DNA from: Melioribacter roseus
GTDB lineage: Bacteria; Bacteroidota; Ignavibacteria; Ignavibacteriales; Melioribacteraceae
Length of the DNA: 64,000 nt
Assembly (NCBI GenBank): GCA_020724265.1
Contig: DYHH01000005.1
Location: 138,650 to 202,649 of the forward strand
Reading direction: 5' to 3'
Shown here: one piece after another, positions 56,403 through 64,000 of the stretch
How the letters are laid out: each line of letters opens with the position of its first letter
How positions within the stretch are numbered: the first letter of the stretch is position 1
The notes under the pieces: model-generated
The model's database searches: none
What the model was told of the DNA's origin: nothing
The model's input: only the letters and a program-made list of their open reading frames with translations
Translations under genes and position numbers: made by a program

Positions 56403-57086
56403 ATGGATAAAAAAAATAGAGTAAAAAGGATATTTGACGGCATTTCAAGAAGGTATGATTTCTTAAATCATTTCTTAAGTGCGGGCATAGATTTCTACTG
56501 GCGGAGAAAATCATTAAAGCTAACCGGAATTTCTAAAAATGCAAAACTGCTTGACGTTGCATGCGGAACCGGCGATTTTGCTATTGCCGCAAAAAAGAGG
56601 GGTGTTGATCAAATTATCGGTGCGGATCTTTCAATTAATATGCTGAAAATCTTTAATAAAAAACGCGATTGGAGTAATGGGAATGTAGTTCAAAGTGTTG
56701 CCGAAGAAATACCATTCAAGGATAGTTCTTTCACAAATATTACGGTAGCTTTCGGTGTTAGAAATTTTTTTGATATTCTTGAAGGATTTAAATCCTTTTT
56801 TAGAGTGCTTGAATTAAGAGGTAAAGTTACAATTTTAGAATTTCGACTCCCATCAAATTCCATGATACGAAAATTATACTCGTTTTATTTTAATACTGTG
56901 CTGCCTAAAATCGGTAAAGTTATCTCGAAGGATAAAGAAGCATACACATATTTACCTGAATCGGTTAACGAATTCGACGAAAAAATTAATATACCTGAAT
57001 TACTTACAAGAGCTGGGTTTTCAAACATAGAAAATCATTCCCTTACCTTCGGGATTGTTCAGGTTGTTATTGCAGAAAAGTTGTAA
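56403..57086 (+). CDS. menG: Demethylmenaquinone methyltransferase (UbiE/MenG family)
   Basis: C-methyltransferase for menaquinone (or ubiquinone) ring completion. RIFDGISRRYDFLNHFLSAGID is the family start and LLDVACGTGDFAIAA the AdoMet motif; VAFGVRNFFDILEGFKSFFRVL and KVTILEFRLPSN follow. Length (227) is normal. Menaquinone is the likely quinone in this lineage. It is a single-gene unit ending in a bidirectional terminator and is divergent from the cysteine-rich gene. Confidence 0.92.
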   Translation: MDKKNRVKRIFDGISRRYDFLNHFLSAGIDFYWRRKSLKLTGISKNAKLLDVACGTGDFAIAAKKRGVDQIIGADLSINMLKIFNKKRDWSNGNVVQSVAEEIPFKDSSFTNITVAFGVRNFFDILEGFKSFFRVLELRGKVTILEFRLPSNSMIRKLYSFYFNTVLPKIGKVISKDKEAYTYLPESVNEFDEKINIPELLTRAGFSNIENHSLTFGIVQVVIAEKL

Positions 57087-57090
57087 TAAA

Positions 57091-57118
57091 AAAACCCGGC
57101 TGTATAACAACCGGGTTT
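57091..57118. terminator. Bidirectional terminator between menG and the lipoprotein gene
   Basis: AAACCCGG/CCGGGTTT flank an 11-base loop, extended by a TGT/ACA pair inside. The minus-strand side continues with seven T residues; the plus side with TGATT. It lies between two convergent genes and can serve both. Confidence 0.85.
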
Positions 57119-57147
57119 GATTAAAAATCAATATAACTTATTTCATA

Positions 57148-57948
57148 CTACTTAATATCGTAAGCAACTAATGTTTCAGTTGCAGTACTTTCGTCATCAT
57201 CAAATTCTAATCCGCCGCCGGTAAATGCAGCAATGATAACACCTGAACCATCAAGTTTAACTAAACCAACATCTTTTACAAACCAAGCCGTAGCCGATAG
57301 AGTAACAGTCGGTGGATTTGCTATATCTTCAAGTGATTCCGGTATTTTAACAGTAGCAATATATTCTACTTTTTCGGCAGTCATACTTTGTCCCATTATA
57401 GTTAATTGTTCCTGCCCTTTATAATTCCCCTGCAATTCAAGAATATTTAGACTAATCAAACCGCCAAACGCAGTTACCTTTACAGTATATGCATTCCACT
57501 GAGGGGTTGTATTAAACGGATAACTTATTAATCTAACTTCTTGATCCGCTATGATTGTTACAAGCGAAGGATCAATACCTAATGAATCTAATAATTCGTC
57601 AAATACAGCAGTATCTATATAAATAAACATTCCCGTATTTGATGTTCTAAATGGAAACTCTGCCGAAAATGTTGCAGTACTTATATTAACATTATTATTT
57701 TGAATAATGTATGTAGTGTTTCCAATATTTAGTTGTGAAGAAAAACTAACATCGCGGGTATAATTCGAAGTACCGCTTGAATCCGTAGTTTGTCCTTGAT
57801 AATTAAATGTAGAACCGACTCCACCCGGATAATATTGAGTTGCAGAAGTACCATCGGTCGGATCTGTAGGTCCATCATCATCACTTGAACATGATAATAT
57901 AAAAAGCATCAATAAAATTGTAAGTAAGTAAATAAGAGATTTTTTCAT
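57148..57948 (-). CDS. Exported lipoprotein, function unknown
   Basis: A 266-residue lipoprotein: signal peptide and lipobox LSC with Cys20, then a Ser/Asp-rich linker (SSDDDGPTDPTDG). The mature part is beta-rich with GSTFNYQGQTTDSSGT, QEVRLISYPF and FVKDVGLVKLDGSG, which recalls Bacteroidota lipoproteins that report or bind at the outer membrane. No homologous family can be named with confidence. It starts one base after rdgB and is last in the uvrA operon. Confidence 0.8.
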   Translation of the reverse strand: MKKSLIYLLTILLMLFILSCSSDDDGPTDPTDGTSATQYYPGGVGSTFNYQGQTTDSSGTSNYTRDVSFSSQLNIGNTTYIIQNNNVNISTATFSAEFPFRTSNTGMFIYIDTAVFDELLDSLGIDPSLVTIIADQEVRLISYPFNTTPQWNAYTVKVTAFGGLISLNILELQGNYKGQEQLTIMGQSMTAEKVEYIATVKIPESLEDIANPPTVTLSATAWFVKDVGLVKLDGSGVIIAAFTGGGLEFDDDESTATETLVAYDIK

Positions 57949-57949
57949 C

Positions 57950-58540
57950 TCACACCTCTGTTGTTAATAAAATTTCTTTTAATTCATTAAATGCTTTCGC
58001 ACGATGACTAATTCTGTTTTTTTCCTCTAATGTCATTTCGGCTAAAGTTAATTCATATCCATCCGGGACAAAAATCGGATCATAACCGAAACCATTTGTA
58101 CCGCGATATTCATGAATTATTTTACCCGGCAATTTACCCACGGCTCTTTGAACTGCTCTGCCATTATAAAAAAGTGCCATAGTAATAAATTGCGCTCTAT
58201 GCGGTTCCGGCAATCCGTCTAATTCACTTAAAACTTTTTCATTGTTATCGGAATACGAACAGCCTTCTCCGGCATATCTTGCAGAAAGGACTCCCGGTCT
58301 ACCTCCAAGTTGTTCAATTGACAACCCTGAGTCATCAGCAATAGTCGGCAATCCGAATTTCTGAAAAACAATTTTTGCTTTTTTGAATGCGTTATCCTCA
58401 AAGGTAAGACCGTCTTCTTCAATTTCAGGAATACTGCCAAGTTCATTCATAGGAATTATTGATATACCGGTATCACTAAAAATATTGCAGACTTCTTTTA
58501 TTTTGCCCTCGTTGGTAGAAGCAAAAACCAATTTACCCAA
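57950..58540 (-). CDS. rdgB: XTP/dITP diphosphatase (RdgB/HAM1 family)
   Basis: House-cleaning nucleotide pyrophosphatase that removes ITP, dITP and XTP. LVFASTNEGKIKEV, DDSGLSIEQLGGRPGVLSARYA and GTNGFGYDPIFVPDGYELT followed by EKNRISHRAKAF are the complete family signature. Length (196) is typical. It is third in the uvrA-AhpD-like-rdgB-lipoprotein run. A 37-base gap precedes it. Confidence 0.95.
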   Translation of the reverse strand: MGKLVFASTNEGKIKEVCNIFSDTGISIIPMNELGSIPEIEEDGLTFEDNAFKKAKIVFQKFGLPTIADDSGLSIEQLGGRPGVLSARYAGEGCSYSDNNEKVLSELDGLPEPHRAQFITMALFYNGRAVQRAVGKLPGKIIHEYRGTNGFGYDPIFVPDGYELTLAEMTLEEKNRISHRAKAFNELKEILLTTEV

Positions 58541-58577
58541 AGTGTATTTCCTCTTTTATTTAAATTTAGTAATAAGT

Positions 58578-58928
58578 TTATTTTTCTTCAGAGAAAAGTG
58601 CATCCATTTGTTCCATAGCAAAACGAAGATGCGGAATAACAATCGAACCTCCTACTATTAGTGCTATATTGAAAGATTCCAGCAATTCCTCTCGTGTAGC
58701 ACCTTCCTCAATTGAACGGTCAATATGATAAAGTATACAATCGTTACATCTTAAAACCATTGAAGCAACTAATCCCATTAATTCTTTCATTTTTGCGGGA
58801 AGTGCTCCATCAATATATGCTTTATTATCCAAAGCAAAAAACTTTTTGAAATCATTAAAACCGGAGTTAAGGATTTTATCGTTCATTTCGGAACGATATG
58901 ATTTAAATTGCGTAATAGTTGTTTTCAT
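58578..58928 (-). CDS. Carboxymuconolactone decarboxylase/AhpD-like protein
   Basis: A 116-residue helical protein of the CMD/AhpD superfamily. The diagnostic C-x2-C-x3-H, CNDCILYH (C61, C64, H68), is intact, followed by EGATREELLESFNIALIVGG. The pair of cysteines and histidine is the proton-relay/disulphide centre that lets AhpD-type proteins act as peroxidase-linked reductants; a true decarboxylase would lack the cysteines. No AhpC or peroxiredoxin is nearby. It starts one base after uvrA. Confidence 0.85.
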   Translation of the reverse strand: MKTTITQFKSYRSEMNDKILNSGFNDFKKFFALDNKAYIDGALPAKMKELMGLVASMVLRCNDCILYHIDRSIEEGATREELLESFNIALIVGGSIVIPHLRFAMEQMDALFSEEK

Positions 58929-58929
58929 T

Positions 58930-61773
58930 TTATACCTTCTTTCTTTGTAATTCTTTCTTGAGATATTTACCTGTTATACTTTTTTTATTCTCTGCGATTT
59001 GTTCTGGTGTTCCTTCGGCAATAATTTTACCACCGTGTTCACCGCCGCCTTCCCCCAAATCGACAATGTAATCGGCAACTTTTATTACATCTAAATTATG
59101 CTCAACTATAATAACAGTATTACCTTTGTCAACTAATTTTTGGAGAACTTTTAATAAAATATTTACATCCTCAAAATGCAACCCTGTTGTCGGTTCATCA
59201 AGAATGTAAAGAGTTTTGCCGGTACTAACTTTACTAAGTTCCGTTGCAAGTTTCACTCTTTGAGCTTCACCGCCCGAAAGAGTTGTTGCCTGCTGACCTA
59301 AACGAATATAACCGAGACCTACATCACAAAGCGCTTTAACCTTTCTTTTAATTCGAGGATGATCTTCAAAAAACTCCATTGCTTCGGCAACCGACATATC
59401 TAATACGTCCGCAATTGATTTTGTTTTATATAAGATTTCCAACGTTTCTCTGTTGTATCTTTTTCCTCTGCATGTTTCGCATAAGACGTAAACATCAGGA
59501 AGAAAATTCATTTCAATTTTTTTGAGTCCGTCACCCTGGCAATCCTCGCATCTTCCTCCTTTAACATTAAAACTGAATCTTCCGGCTTTATATCCCCTAA
59601 CTTTAGACTCGGGCAATTGAGTGTAAAGATCTCTAATGAAAGTAAAAAGACCGGTATAAGTTGCCGGATTGGAACGAGGTGTTCTTCCGATCGGGGATTG
59701 ATCTATTTCAATTACCTTATCAACTCCATCCAAACCCTTAACTTCATTATATGGAAGTGCGACTACTTTAGAGTGATAAAATTTTCTCATTAATATTTTT
59801 ACAAGAGTTTCATTTATCAAACTTGATTTGCCTGAACCGCTTACACCTGTTACACAAGAAAAAGTTGATAGAGGAATTTTGAGATGAATATCTTTCAGGT
59901 TATGTCCTTTAGCCCCAATAATTTCAATAAAGTTACCGTTGCCTGCTCTTCTTTTCTCGGGTATTTCAATTCTCTTCTTATTCTTTAAGTAATCTAAAGT
60001 TATTGAGGAATACCCGTTTTGAGATTTTAGGAATTTATCATAAACACCTGCAAGACAAACCTCGCCACCTTTAATACCTGCCCTTGGTCCGAGATCAATT
60101 AAGTAATCAGAACTTTCGATTGTCTCCCGGTCATGTTCAACAACTATAACAGTATTCCCAAGATCGCGCAGATTTTTTAAGGATTCAATCAATTTTATAT
60201 TATCACTTTGATGAAGACCGATACTCGGCTCATCAAGTACATAAAGAACACCGGCAAGTTGTGAACCTATTTGCGTTGCAAGTCTGATTCTCTGTGATTC
60301 CCCGCCGGAAAGAGTTCGAGCACTTCTATCTAATGATAAGTATTCCAAACCGACATTTAATAGAAACGACAGACGTTCTTTAATTTCTTTAATAATTTGT
60401 GCGGCTATAATTTCTTCGCGTTCGTTTAGTTTTAGATTTTGAAAAAACTCATTGCACCGTTCAATTGATAACTTTGTTACTTCACTTATGTTTTTATCAC
60501 CGATTTTTACAGACAGTGATTCTTGTTTTAATCTTCCGCCACCGCAAGTTGAGCATGTGATTGTATTCATAAAAGATTCAGCCCAATCACGTATTTTATT
60601 CGACGAAGTGTTATCAAAATAATGTTTAACGTAATTCAGCAAGCCTGCAAACTTATGCATGTAAGTAACAGACTTACCACCACCGAATTTATACTTAAAC
60701 GGGATTTTTTCTTTGCTCCCGTTAAGTAAAACATCAAGTTGCTCTTCATTTAATTTTTTCAGCGGTGTATCATAATCGAACCCAAATTTTTCCGCAACCC
60801 CTTCAAGCTGGTTGAAGAACCAAATATTACGCGGTTTGCCTAACGGTTCTAAAGCTCCGTCATTAATAGATTTCGACCAATCGGGAATAATTAAATTTAT
60901 ATCCAACTCTTTCTTTTCACCGAGTCCTTCACAATCAGGACAGCTTCCGTAAGGAGAATTAAATGAGAATGAATTTGGTGCCATTTCCGAATAACTGATA
61001 TTACAATGATGGCATGCAAGATTTCGGCTGTATATTTTCTCTTCGTTTGAATCTTCATCAATAACGTAAATATTTCCGTTACCGTAATTCAGACCAACTT
61101 CTACAGATTCGCTAATTCTAAATCTTGATTTATCCGCAACTTTGAATCTATCAATCAGAATTTCGATATTATGTACTTTATAACGATCAACTTGAAAACC
61201 GGATTTTAATTCTTTTATTTCATTATCAACTCTAACTTTCAAGAAACCGTCGCGAAGCATCTCGTCAAATAGTTCTCTGTAATGCCCTTTCCTACCGCGG
61301 ACAACAGGAGCAAATATTTGTATTTTTCTATTCAAAAAGTTCGATTGAATAGAATCAATAATCTGATCTGAAGATTGTTTTTCTACTTCTCTTCCGCAAT
61401 TATAGCAATATGGTTTTCCTACGCGTGCGTATAAAAGTCTGAGATAGTCGTAAATCTCGGTAACGGTACCTACAGTTGAACGTGGATTTCCGGTTGTAGA
61501 TTTTTGTTCAATAGAAATAGACGGGCTTAACCCTTCAATTAAATCAACATCAGGTTTTTCGAGCAAGTCTAAAAATTGACGAGCATAAGCCGAAAGTGAT
61601 TCGATATATCTCCTTTGTCCTTCAGCATAAATTGTATCGAATGCTAATGAAGATTTGCCTGAACCTGACAATCCGGTAATTACAATCAACGAATCACGCG
61701 GAATTTCGAGATCGATATTCTTTAGGTTATGTTCCCGCGCACCTTTTATTATAATTTTATTTATAAAATCCAT
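58930..61773 (-). CDS. uvrA: Excinuclease ABC subunit A
   Basis: Damage-recognising ABC ATPase of excision repair, 947 residues. Two Walker A motifs, GLSGSGKSSLAFDT and GVSGSGKSSLINET, and the signature sequences LSGGESQRIRLATQIG and LSGGEAQRVKLATELS are present. Zinc modules CHHCNIS...CPDCEGLG and CEDCQGDG...CETCRGKRY are intact, with the first module complete too (YCYNCGREV). It leads the co-directional run with the AhpD-like protein, rdgB and the lipoprotein. uvrC is elsewhere in the window. Confidence 0.97.
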   Translation of the reverse strand: MDFINKIIIKGAREHNLKNIDLEIPRDSLIVITGLSGSGKSSLAFDTIYAEGQRRYIESLSAYARQFLDLLEKPDVDLIEGLSPSISIEQKSTTGNPRSTVGTVTEIYDYLRLLYARVGKPYCYNCGREVEKQSSDQIIDSIQSNFLNRKIQIFAPVVRGRKGHYRELFDEMLRDGFLKVRVDNEIKELKSGFQVDRYKVHNIEILIDRFKVADKSRFRISESVEVGLNYGNGNIYVIDEDSNEEKIYSRNLACHHCNISYSEMAPNSFSFNSPYGSCPDCEGLGEKKELDINLIIPDWSKSINDGALEPLGKPRNIWFFNQLEGVAEKFGFDYDTPLKKLNEEQLDVLLNGSKEKIPFKYKFGGGKSVTYMHKFAGLLNYVKHYFDNTSSNKIRDWAESFMNTITCSTCGGGRLKQESLSVKIGDKNISEVTKLSIERCNEFFQNLKLNEREEIIAAQIIKEIKERLSFLLNVGLEYLSLDRSARTLSGGESQRIRLATQIGSQLAGVLYVLDEPSIGLHQSDNIKLIESLKNLRDLGNTVIVVEHDRETIESSDYLIDLGPRAGIKGGEVCLAGVYDKFLKSQNGYSSITLDYLKNKKRIEIPEKRRAGNGNFIEIIGAKGHNLKDIHLKIPLSTFSCVTGVSGSGKSSLINETLVKILMRKFYHSKVVALPYNEVKGLDGVDKVIEIDQSPIGRTPRSNPATYTGLFTFIRDLYTQLPESKVRGYKAGRFSFNVKGGRCEDCQGDGLKKIEMNFLPDVYVLCETCRGKRYNRETLEILYKTKSIADVLDMSVAEAMEFFEDHPRIKRKVKALCDVGLGYIRLGQQATTLSGGEAQRVKLATELSKVSTGKTLYILDEPTTGLHFEDVNILLKVLQKLVDKGNTVIIVEHNLDVIKVADYIVDLGEGGGEHGGKIIAEGTPEQIAENKKSITGKYLKKELQRKKV

Positions 61774-61854
61774 TGTTCATTTTTGTGAAAATCCAAATTT
61801 TTATATTAGTATAAGAACTACTGAAAATCAATTTTTATTTGGGTAAATTTTTCT

Positions 61855-62487
61855 ATGGAATTTCCATCTTCACTCAAAACGATTAAGTACTCAAATGAAT
61901 TCCGTTTCAAAGAGAAAGGATCGGAATTTATTGGTTTTGCTGCTCCTTGTAGTTCAGAAGAAGAAGCTCAAAATATTCTTAATCAAAAAAGAAAAGAATT
62001 TTATGATGCAACTCACAATTGTTATGCTTATTCAATTGCGCCGGGTTTAGTTAAATATTCGGATGATGGAGAACCAAACGGAACTGCAGGAATAAGAATT
62101 TTAAATGCTATTCAACATTTTGAATTAAGTAATTTAATTGTAGTTGTAACACGTTATTTCGGCGGGACTAAGTTGGGAGTCGGACATCTCGGTAAAGCAT
62201 ACTACAACTCCGCCTTCGGAGTTTTGAACTCAATTAAAAATATTTTGATGGAAAATTTTTCCAGAATGAAGATTAAGTACGATTTTGAACACAGTAAAAC
62301 AATACATCATTTCTTAAATAAGTATAATTGTCTAATTAAAGAAAACGGCTTCGAAAAAAAACCGACAATAAATTTTCTGGTAAAACCTGGTGACATTGAT
62401 AATTTTGTAGAAGATATAGTAAACAGTACACGCGGCAGTTCAGAAGTATCCTTGATGGAAAAGAATATTTTAGTTGAAGTTAAATAA
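61855..62487 (+). CDS. yigZ: YigZ/IMPACT-family protein
   Basis: A 210-residue protein with the UPF0029/IMPACT N-terminal domain: FKEKGSEFIGFAAPCSSEEE, ATHNCYAYSIA, KYSDDGEPNGTAGIRILNAI and VVTRYFGGTKLGVGHLGKAY. A DUF1949 C-terminal domain follows (about 135-205). Eukaryotic IMPACT acts on Gcn2; the bacterial role is not known, though nucleic acid binding is suspected. It is divergent from uvrA and has no obvious coupling to it. Confidence 0.9.
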   Translation: MEFPSSLKTIKYSNEFRFKEKGSEFIGFAAPCSSEEEAQNILNQKRKEFYDATHNCYAYSIAPGLVKYSDDGEPNGTAGIRILNAIQHFELSNLIVVVTRYFGGTKLGVGHLGKAYYNSAFGVLNSIKNILMENFSRMKIKYDFEHSKTIHHFLNKYNCLIKENGFEKKPTINFLVKPGDIDNFVEDIVNSTRGSSEVSLMEKNILVEVK

Positions 62488-62555
62488 GTCCGGTTTTGCA
62501 AAAAAACTTCTCAAATTCTTCAAAAAACTAACTTCCTATTAATTTTCAATAAATC

Positions 62556-62584
62556 TTGACAAAAAGTTCTCTTTTACTTAATTT
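62556..62584 (+). promoter_or_regulatory. Candidate promoter for the Rrf2 regulator
   Basis: TTGACA at 62556-62561 and TAATTT at 62579-62584, 17 bases apart, about 58 bases before the Rrf2 start. It also fits a Bacteroidota-like TAnnTTT -7 element. The position between yigZ and the regulator supports it. No experimental support. Confidence 0.5.
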
Positions 62585-62642
62585 TAATTCAGATATTAGA
62601 CTCCCGATTACAATATTTTTATTAACACAAAAGGGGCAAAGA

Positions 62643-63071
62643 ATGATTTACACAAAAACTGGAGAGTATGCTATTCGTGCAATTTTATTTCTGGCAAGAC
62701 AACCAAAAGAATCGTTAATCATGTCTTCTGAAATTGCAAAAAGTGAAGAAATTCCGGCGCACTATCTTGCAAAGATACTGCAGAGAATGGCAAAATACGG
62801 ATACGTCGACTCCTTCAAAGGAAGAGGCGGTGGTTTTAAGATTACGGAATTGGCAAAGAAAAGTTCCATTCTCGAAATTGTTGAAAGAGTTGAAGGTCCC
62901 GTTATTAATTTGAAATGTGTTACCGGTTTAAAAGAATGTTCGGATGAAAATCCATGCCCGTTACACGAAGAATGGGCAGAATTAAGAAACAGGATTTATA
63001 ATTTGATATCAAGTAAATCGGTACAGGAAGTGGCTGAAAAATATTCGGAAACGCTAAAACGAAATAAATGA
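62643..63071 (+). CDS. Rrf2-family transcriptional regulator with three-cysteine cluster
   Basis: A 142-residue winged-helix regulator. MIYTKTGEYAIRAILFLA is the conserved Rrf2 start; I use ATG 62643, after AGGGG, not the upstream frame from 62556, which would contain the promoter. HTH lies about 25-65 (AHYLAKILQRM, KGRGGGFKI). C92, C99 and C105 (KCVTGLKECSDENPCPLHEEW) are the Fe-S ligand-type cysteines of IscR/NsrR, with C-x6-C-x5-C. It may sense iron-sulfur state, NO or redox. No clear target gene is adjacent. Confidence 0.9.
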   Translation: MIYTKTGEYAIRAILFLARQPKESLIMSSEIAKSEEIPAHYLAKILQRMAKYGYVDSFKGRGGGFKITELAKKSSILEIVERVEGPVINLKCVTGLKECSDENPCPLHEEWAELRNRIYNLISSKSVQEVAEKYSETLKRNK

Positions 63072-63090
63072 TTTTGACCTGAAAGTAATC

Positions 63091-63173
63091 GGGGCTGTCT
63101 AAAAAGTTTAATTAACTGTGTAAAATTACTCAGCTAATTCAAAGTTTTGTAACTCTACTTGTAGGAGAGCCCC
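63091..63173. repeat. Imperfect inverted-repeat element, possible IS/MITE remnant
   Basis: GGGGCTGTCTAAAAAG begins at 63091, a sequence like the terminal repeats of some transposases, and AGCCCC ends at 63173. The match of the two ends is only six bases (GGGGCT/AGCCCC) over an 83-bp unit. No transposase fragment is present. Weak call; may equally be a hairpin. Confidence 0.35.
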
Positions 63174-63193
63174 TCCGTTTTTAACCCAACCGG

Positions 63194-63625
63194 TTATCTT
63201 TTTTGATCATTGAGATATAACTTCACCCAGCTCAAATCATCAATTAAAATAATTAGATTGTTTAAACTTTCGTGAGTCATTGATAAATATTTTTCAGAAA
63301 TAATTTCTTTTATGAAGGACGATGACCCACCGAGAATTTCTTCTATAACCGATCTGATTTTACTGATTGCATCTGTATATTCAACTCTAATTTTATCAAA
63401 GTAATCATCTTCAAAATTGTTGCTGCGGTCACGAATTATTTTTATTAATCCTTGTGCATATTTAGCAGAGAACGCAAGGTTATTTAACTTATCGAATTTA
63501 TCTTCTTTAAAAAATAATTCCGATAACCTTGTTAAGTCTTCAGCATTTTTAATTCTCTTATTCGAAAATTCGTCTACCTTTATAATAAACTCTTCCGCTT
63601 GTAATTTATAATTTTCTTGACCCAT
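63194..63625 (-). CDS. Hypothetical helical protein
   Basis: A 143-residue protein rich in Lys, Glu and Leu with no signal peptide, cysteine or membrane segment. Predicted as mostly alpha-helical by its heptad-like pattern (e.g. DKLNNLAFSAKYAQGLIKII and LNNLIILIDDLSWVKLYLND). It starts 2 bases after the O-methyltransferase stop and is likely co-transcribed. I recognise no family; a regulator or scaffold cannot be excluded. Confidence 0.65.
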   Translation of the reverse strand: MGQENYKLQAEEFIIKVDEFSNKRIKNAEDLTRLSELFFKEDKFDKLNNLAFSAKYAQGLIKIIRDRSNNFEDDYFDKIRVEYTDAISKIRSVIEEILGGSSSFIKEIISEKYLSMTHESLNNLIILIDDLSWVKLYLNDQKR

Positions 63626-63627
63626 AG

Positions 63628-64000
63628 CTAATCCAATTTAATACCTAAACCAATCCCATCACCTACCGGAAGGATTGTTGTCTTCAACACCTTTTGTGAA
63701 ACAAATAATTTATTAAATTTTCTTATGTATTCAGTGGAGTTTTTATACTTTGCCGGGATATTTTTAGAAGCCGTGTATCCATGCCACAAGAGATTATCGA
63801 TAAACATTACTCCTCTTTTATTTAAGAGCAACAAAGAGTAGTAGAACAATTTTTCATAATCTTCTTTGTCGGCATCAATAAAAATAAAATCATATTTATC
63901 CTTTATCGTCGGAAGTATTTCAAGTGCATCCCCTTCTATGATATTTATTTTATCTTCATTTCCGGACCTTGAAATAAATTCTTGAGCTATTTTAAAATTA
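63628..64000 (-). CDS. O-methyltransferase (caffeoyl-CoA/catechol OMT-like), 5' part outside the window
   Basis: C-terminal ~123 residues of an AdoMet-dependent O-methyltransferase; the frame is open to the window edge. The visible part contains DFIFIDADKEDYEK (the metal/AdoMet Asp motif of family 3 OMTs), GVMFIDNLLWHGY and, at the end, LPVGDGIGLGIKLD, matching the bacterial YrrM/SafC-type O-methyltransferases. The AdoMet motif I would lie beyond 64000. It is followed after 2 bases by the helical hypothetical gene. Confidence 0.88.
   Translation of the reverse strand, partial: NFKIAQEFISRSGNEDKINIIEGDALEILPTIKDKYDFIFIDADKEDYEKLFYYSLLLLNKRGVMFIDNLLWHGYTASKNIPAKYKNSTEYIRKFNKLFVSQKVLKTTILPVGDGIGLGIKLD

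Noticed and set aside
62556-62642. Start of the Rrf2 regulator at 62556
   Set aside because: The region holds a promoter-like TTGACA/TAATTT; the conserved Rrf2 start is the ATG at 62643 with a ribosome site.

Overview
The window is a compact, AT-rich stretch of bacterial chromosome made almost entirely of single-copy housekeeping genes, with short gaps and many start/stop overlaps. The gene content points to the Bacteroidota/Chlorobiota (FCB) group. Evidence for this is a Bacteroidetes-type UDP-2,3-diacylglucosamine hydrolase, DUF2851, PorV/PorQ-like outer-membrane proteins, a secreted Asp-box protein with a type-IX-secretion-like C-terminal domain, a mitochondrial-type citrate synthase and hpnCDE. 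Ignavibacteria or a close relative is my best guess, as an inference only. Strong Shine-Dalgarno sites occur before etfB, etfA and gltA but are weak elsewhere. GTG and TTG starts are used. No prophage, complete insertion sequence or CRISPR array was seen.

Layout. 1-4.3 kb (minus): a cut acyl-CoA synthetase, a dipeptidase, a YchF-type ATPase and ClpS. 4.4-6.7 kb (plus): etfB, etfA and a DUF151-UVR nuclease. 6.7-18.4 kb (minus): a long co-directional run pyrG, purN, purH, mreB, mreC, mreD, mrdA, rodA, pyrF, DUF2851, which joins nucleotide synthesis to the rod-shape machinery. 18.5-24 kb: signal peptidase I, a small orphan gene, an MscS channel with an SLC13-type transporter, and citrate synthase. 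24-29 kb (minus): tRNA-Leu(CAG), a TPR histidine kinase and hpnC-hpnD-hpnE for squalene synthesis. 29-38 kb: PBP1A with lpxH, then glgC, uvrC, an NhaC-type antiporter, an EthD-like protein, SixA and the SRP RNA.

38-53 kb (minus) is the envelope-rich part: an orphan DNA methyltransferase, two glycosyltransferases and a FemAB/GNAT-like protein, then a four-gene exported module (lipoprotein, Asp-box propeller, two PorV-like barrels). It ends with a tightly overlapping six-gene cluster (flippase-like membrane protein, GT2, polysaccharide deacetylase, GT2, outer-membrane protein, site-2 protease). This cluster is the best candidate for an undescribed surface-glycan or glycolipid system. A ~120-nt nested hairpin lies between the last two modules.

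53-64 kb: rsmA-mgtE-PAP2, a small protein with a duplicated four-cysteine motif, menG/ubiE, an operon uvrA-AhpD-like-rdgB-lipoprotein, a YigZ-family protein, a three-cysteine Rrf2 regulator, an unknown helical protein and the 3' part of an O-methyltransferase. No gene-free stretch exceeds about 300 bases.
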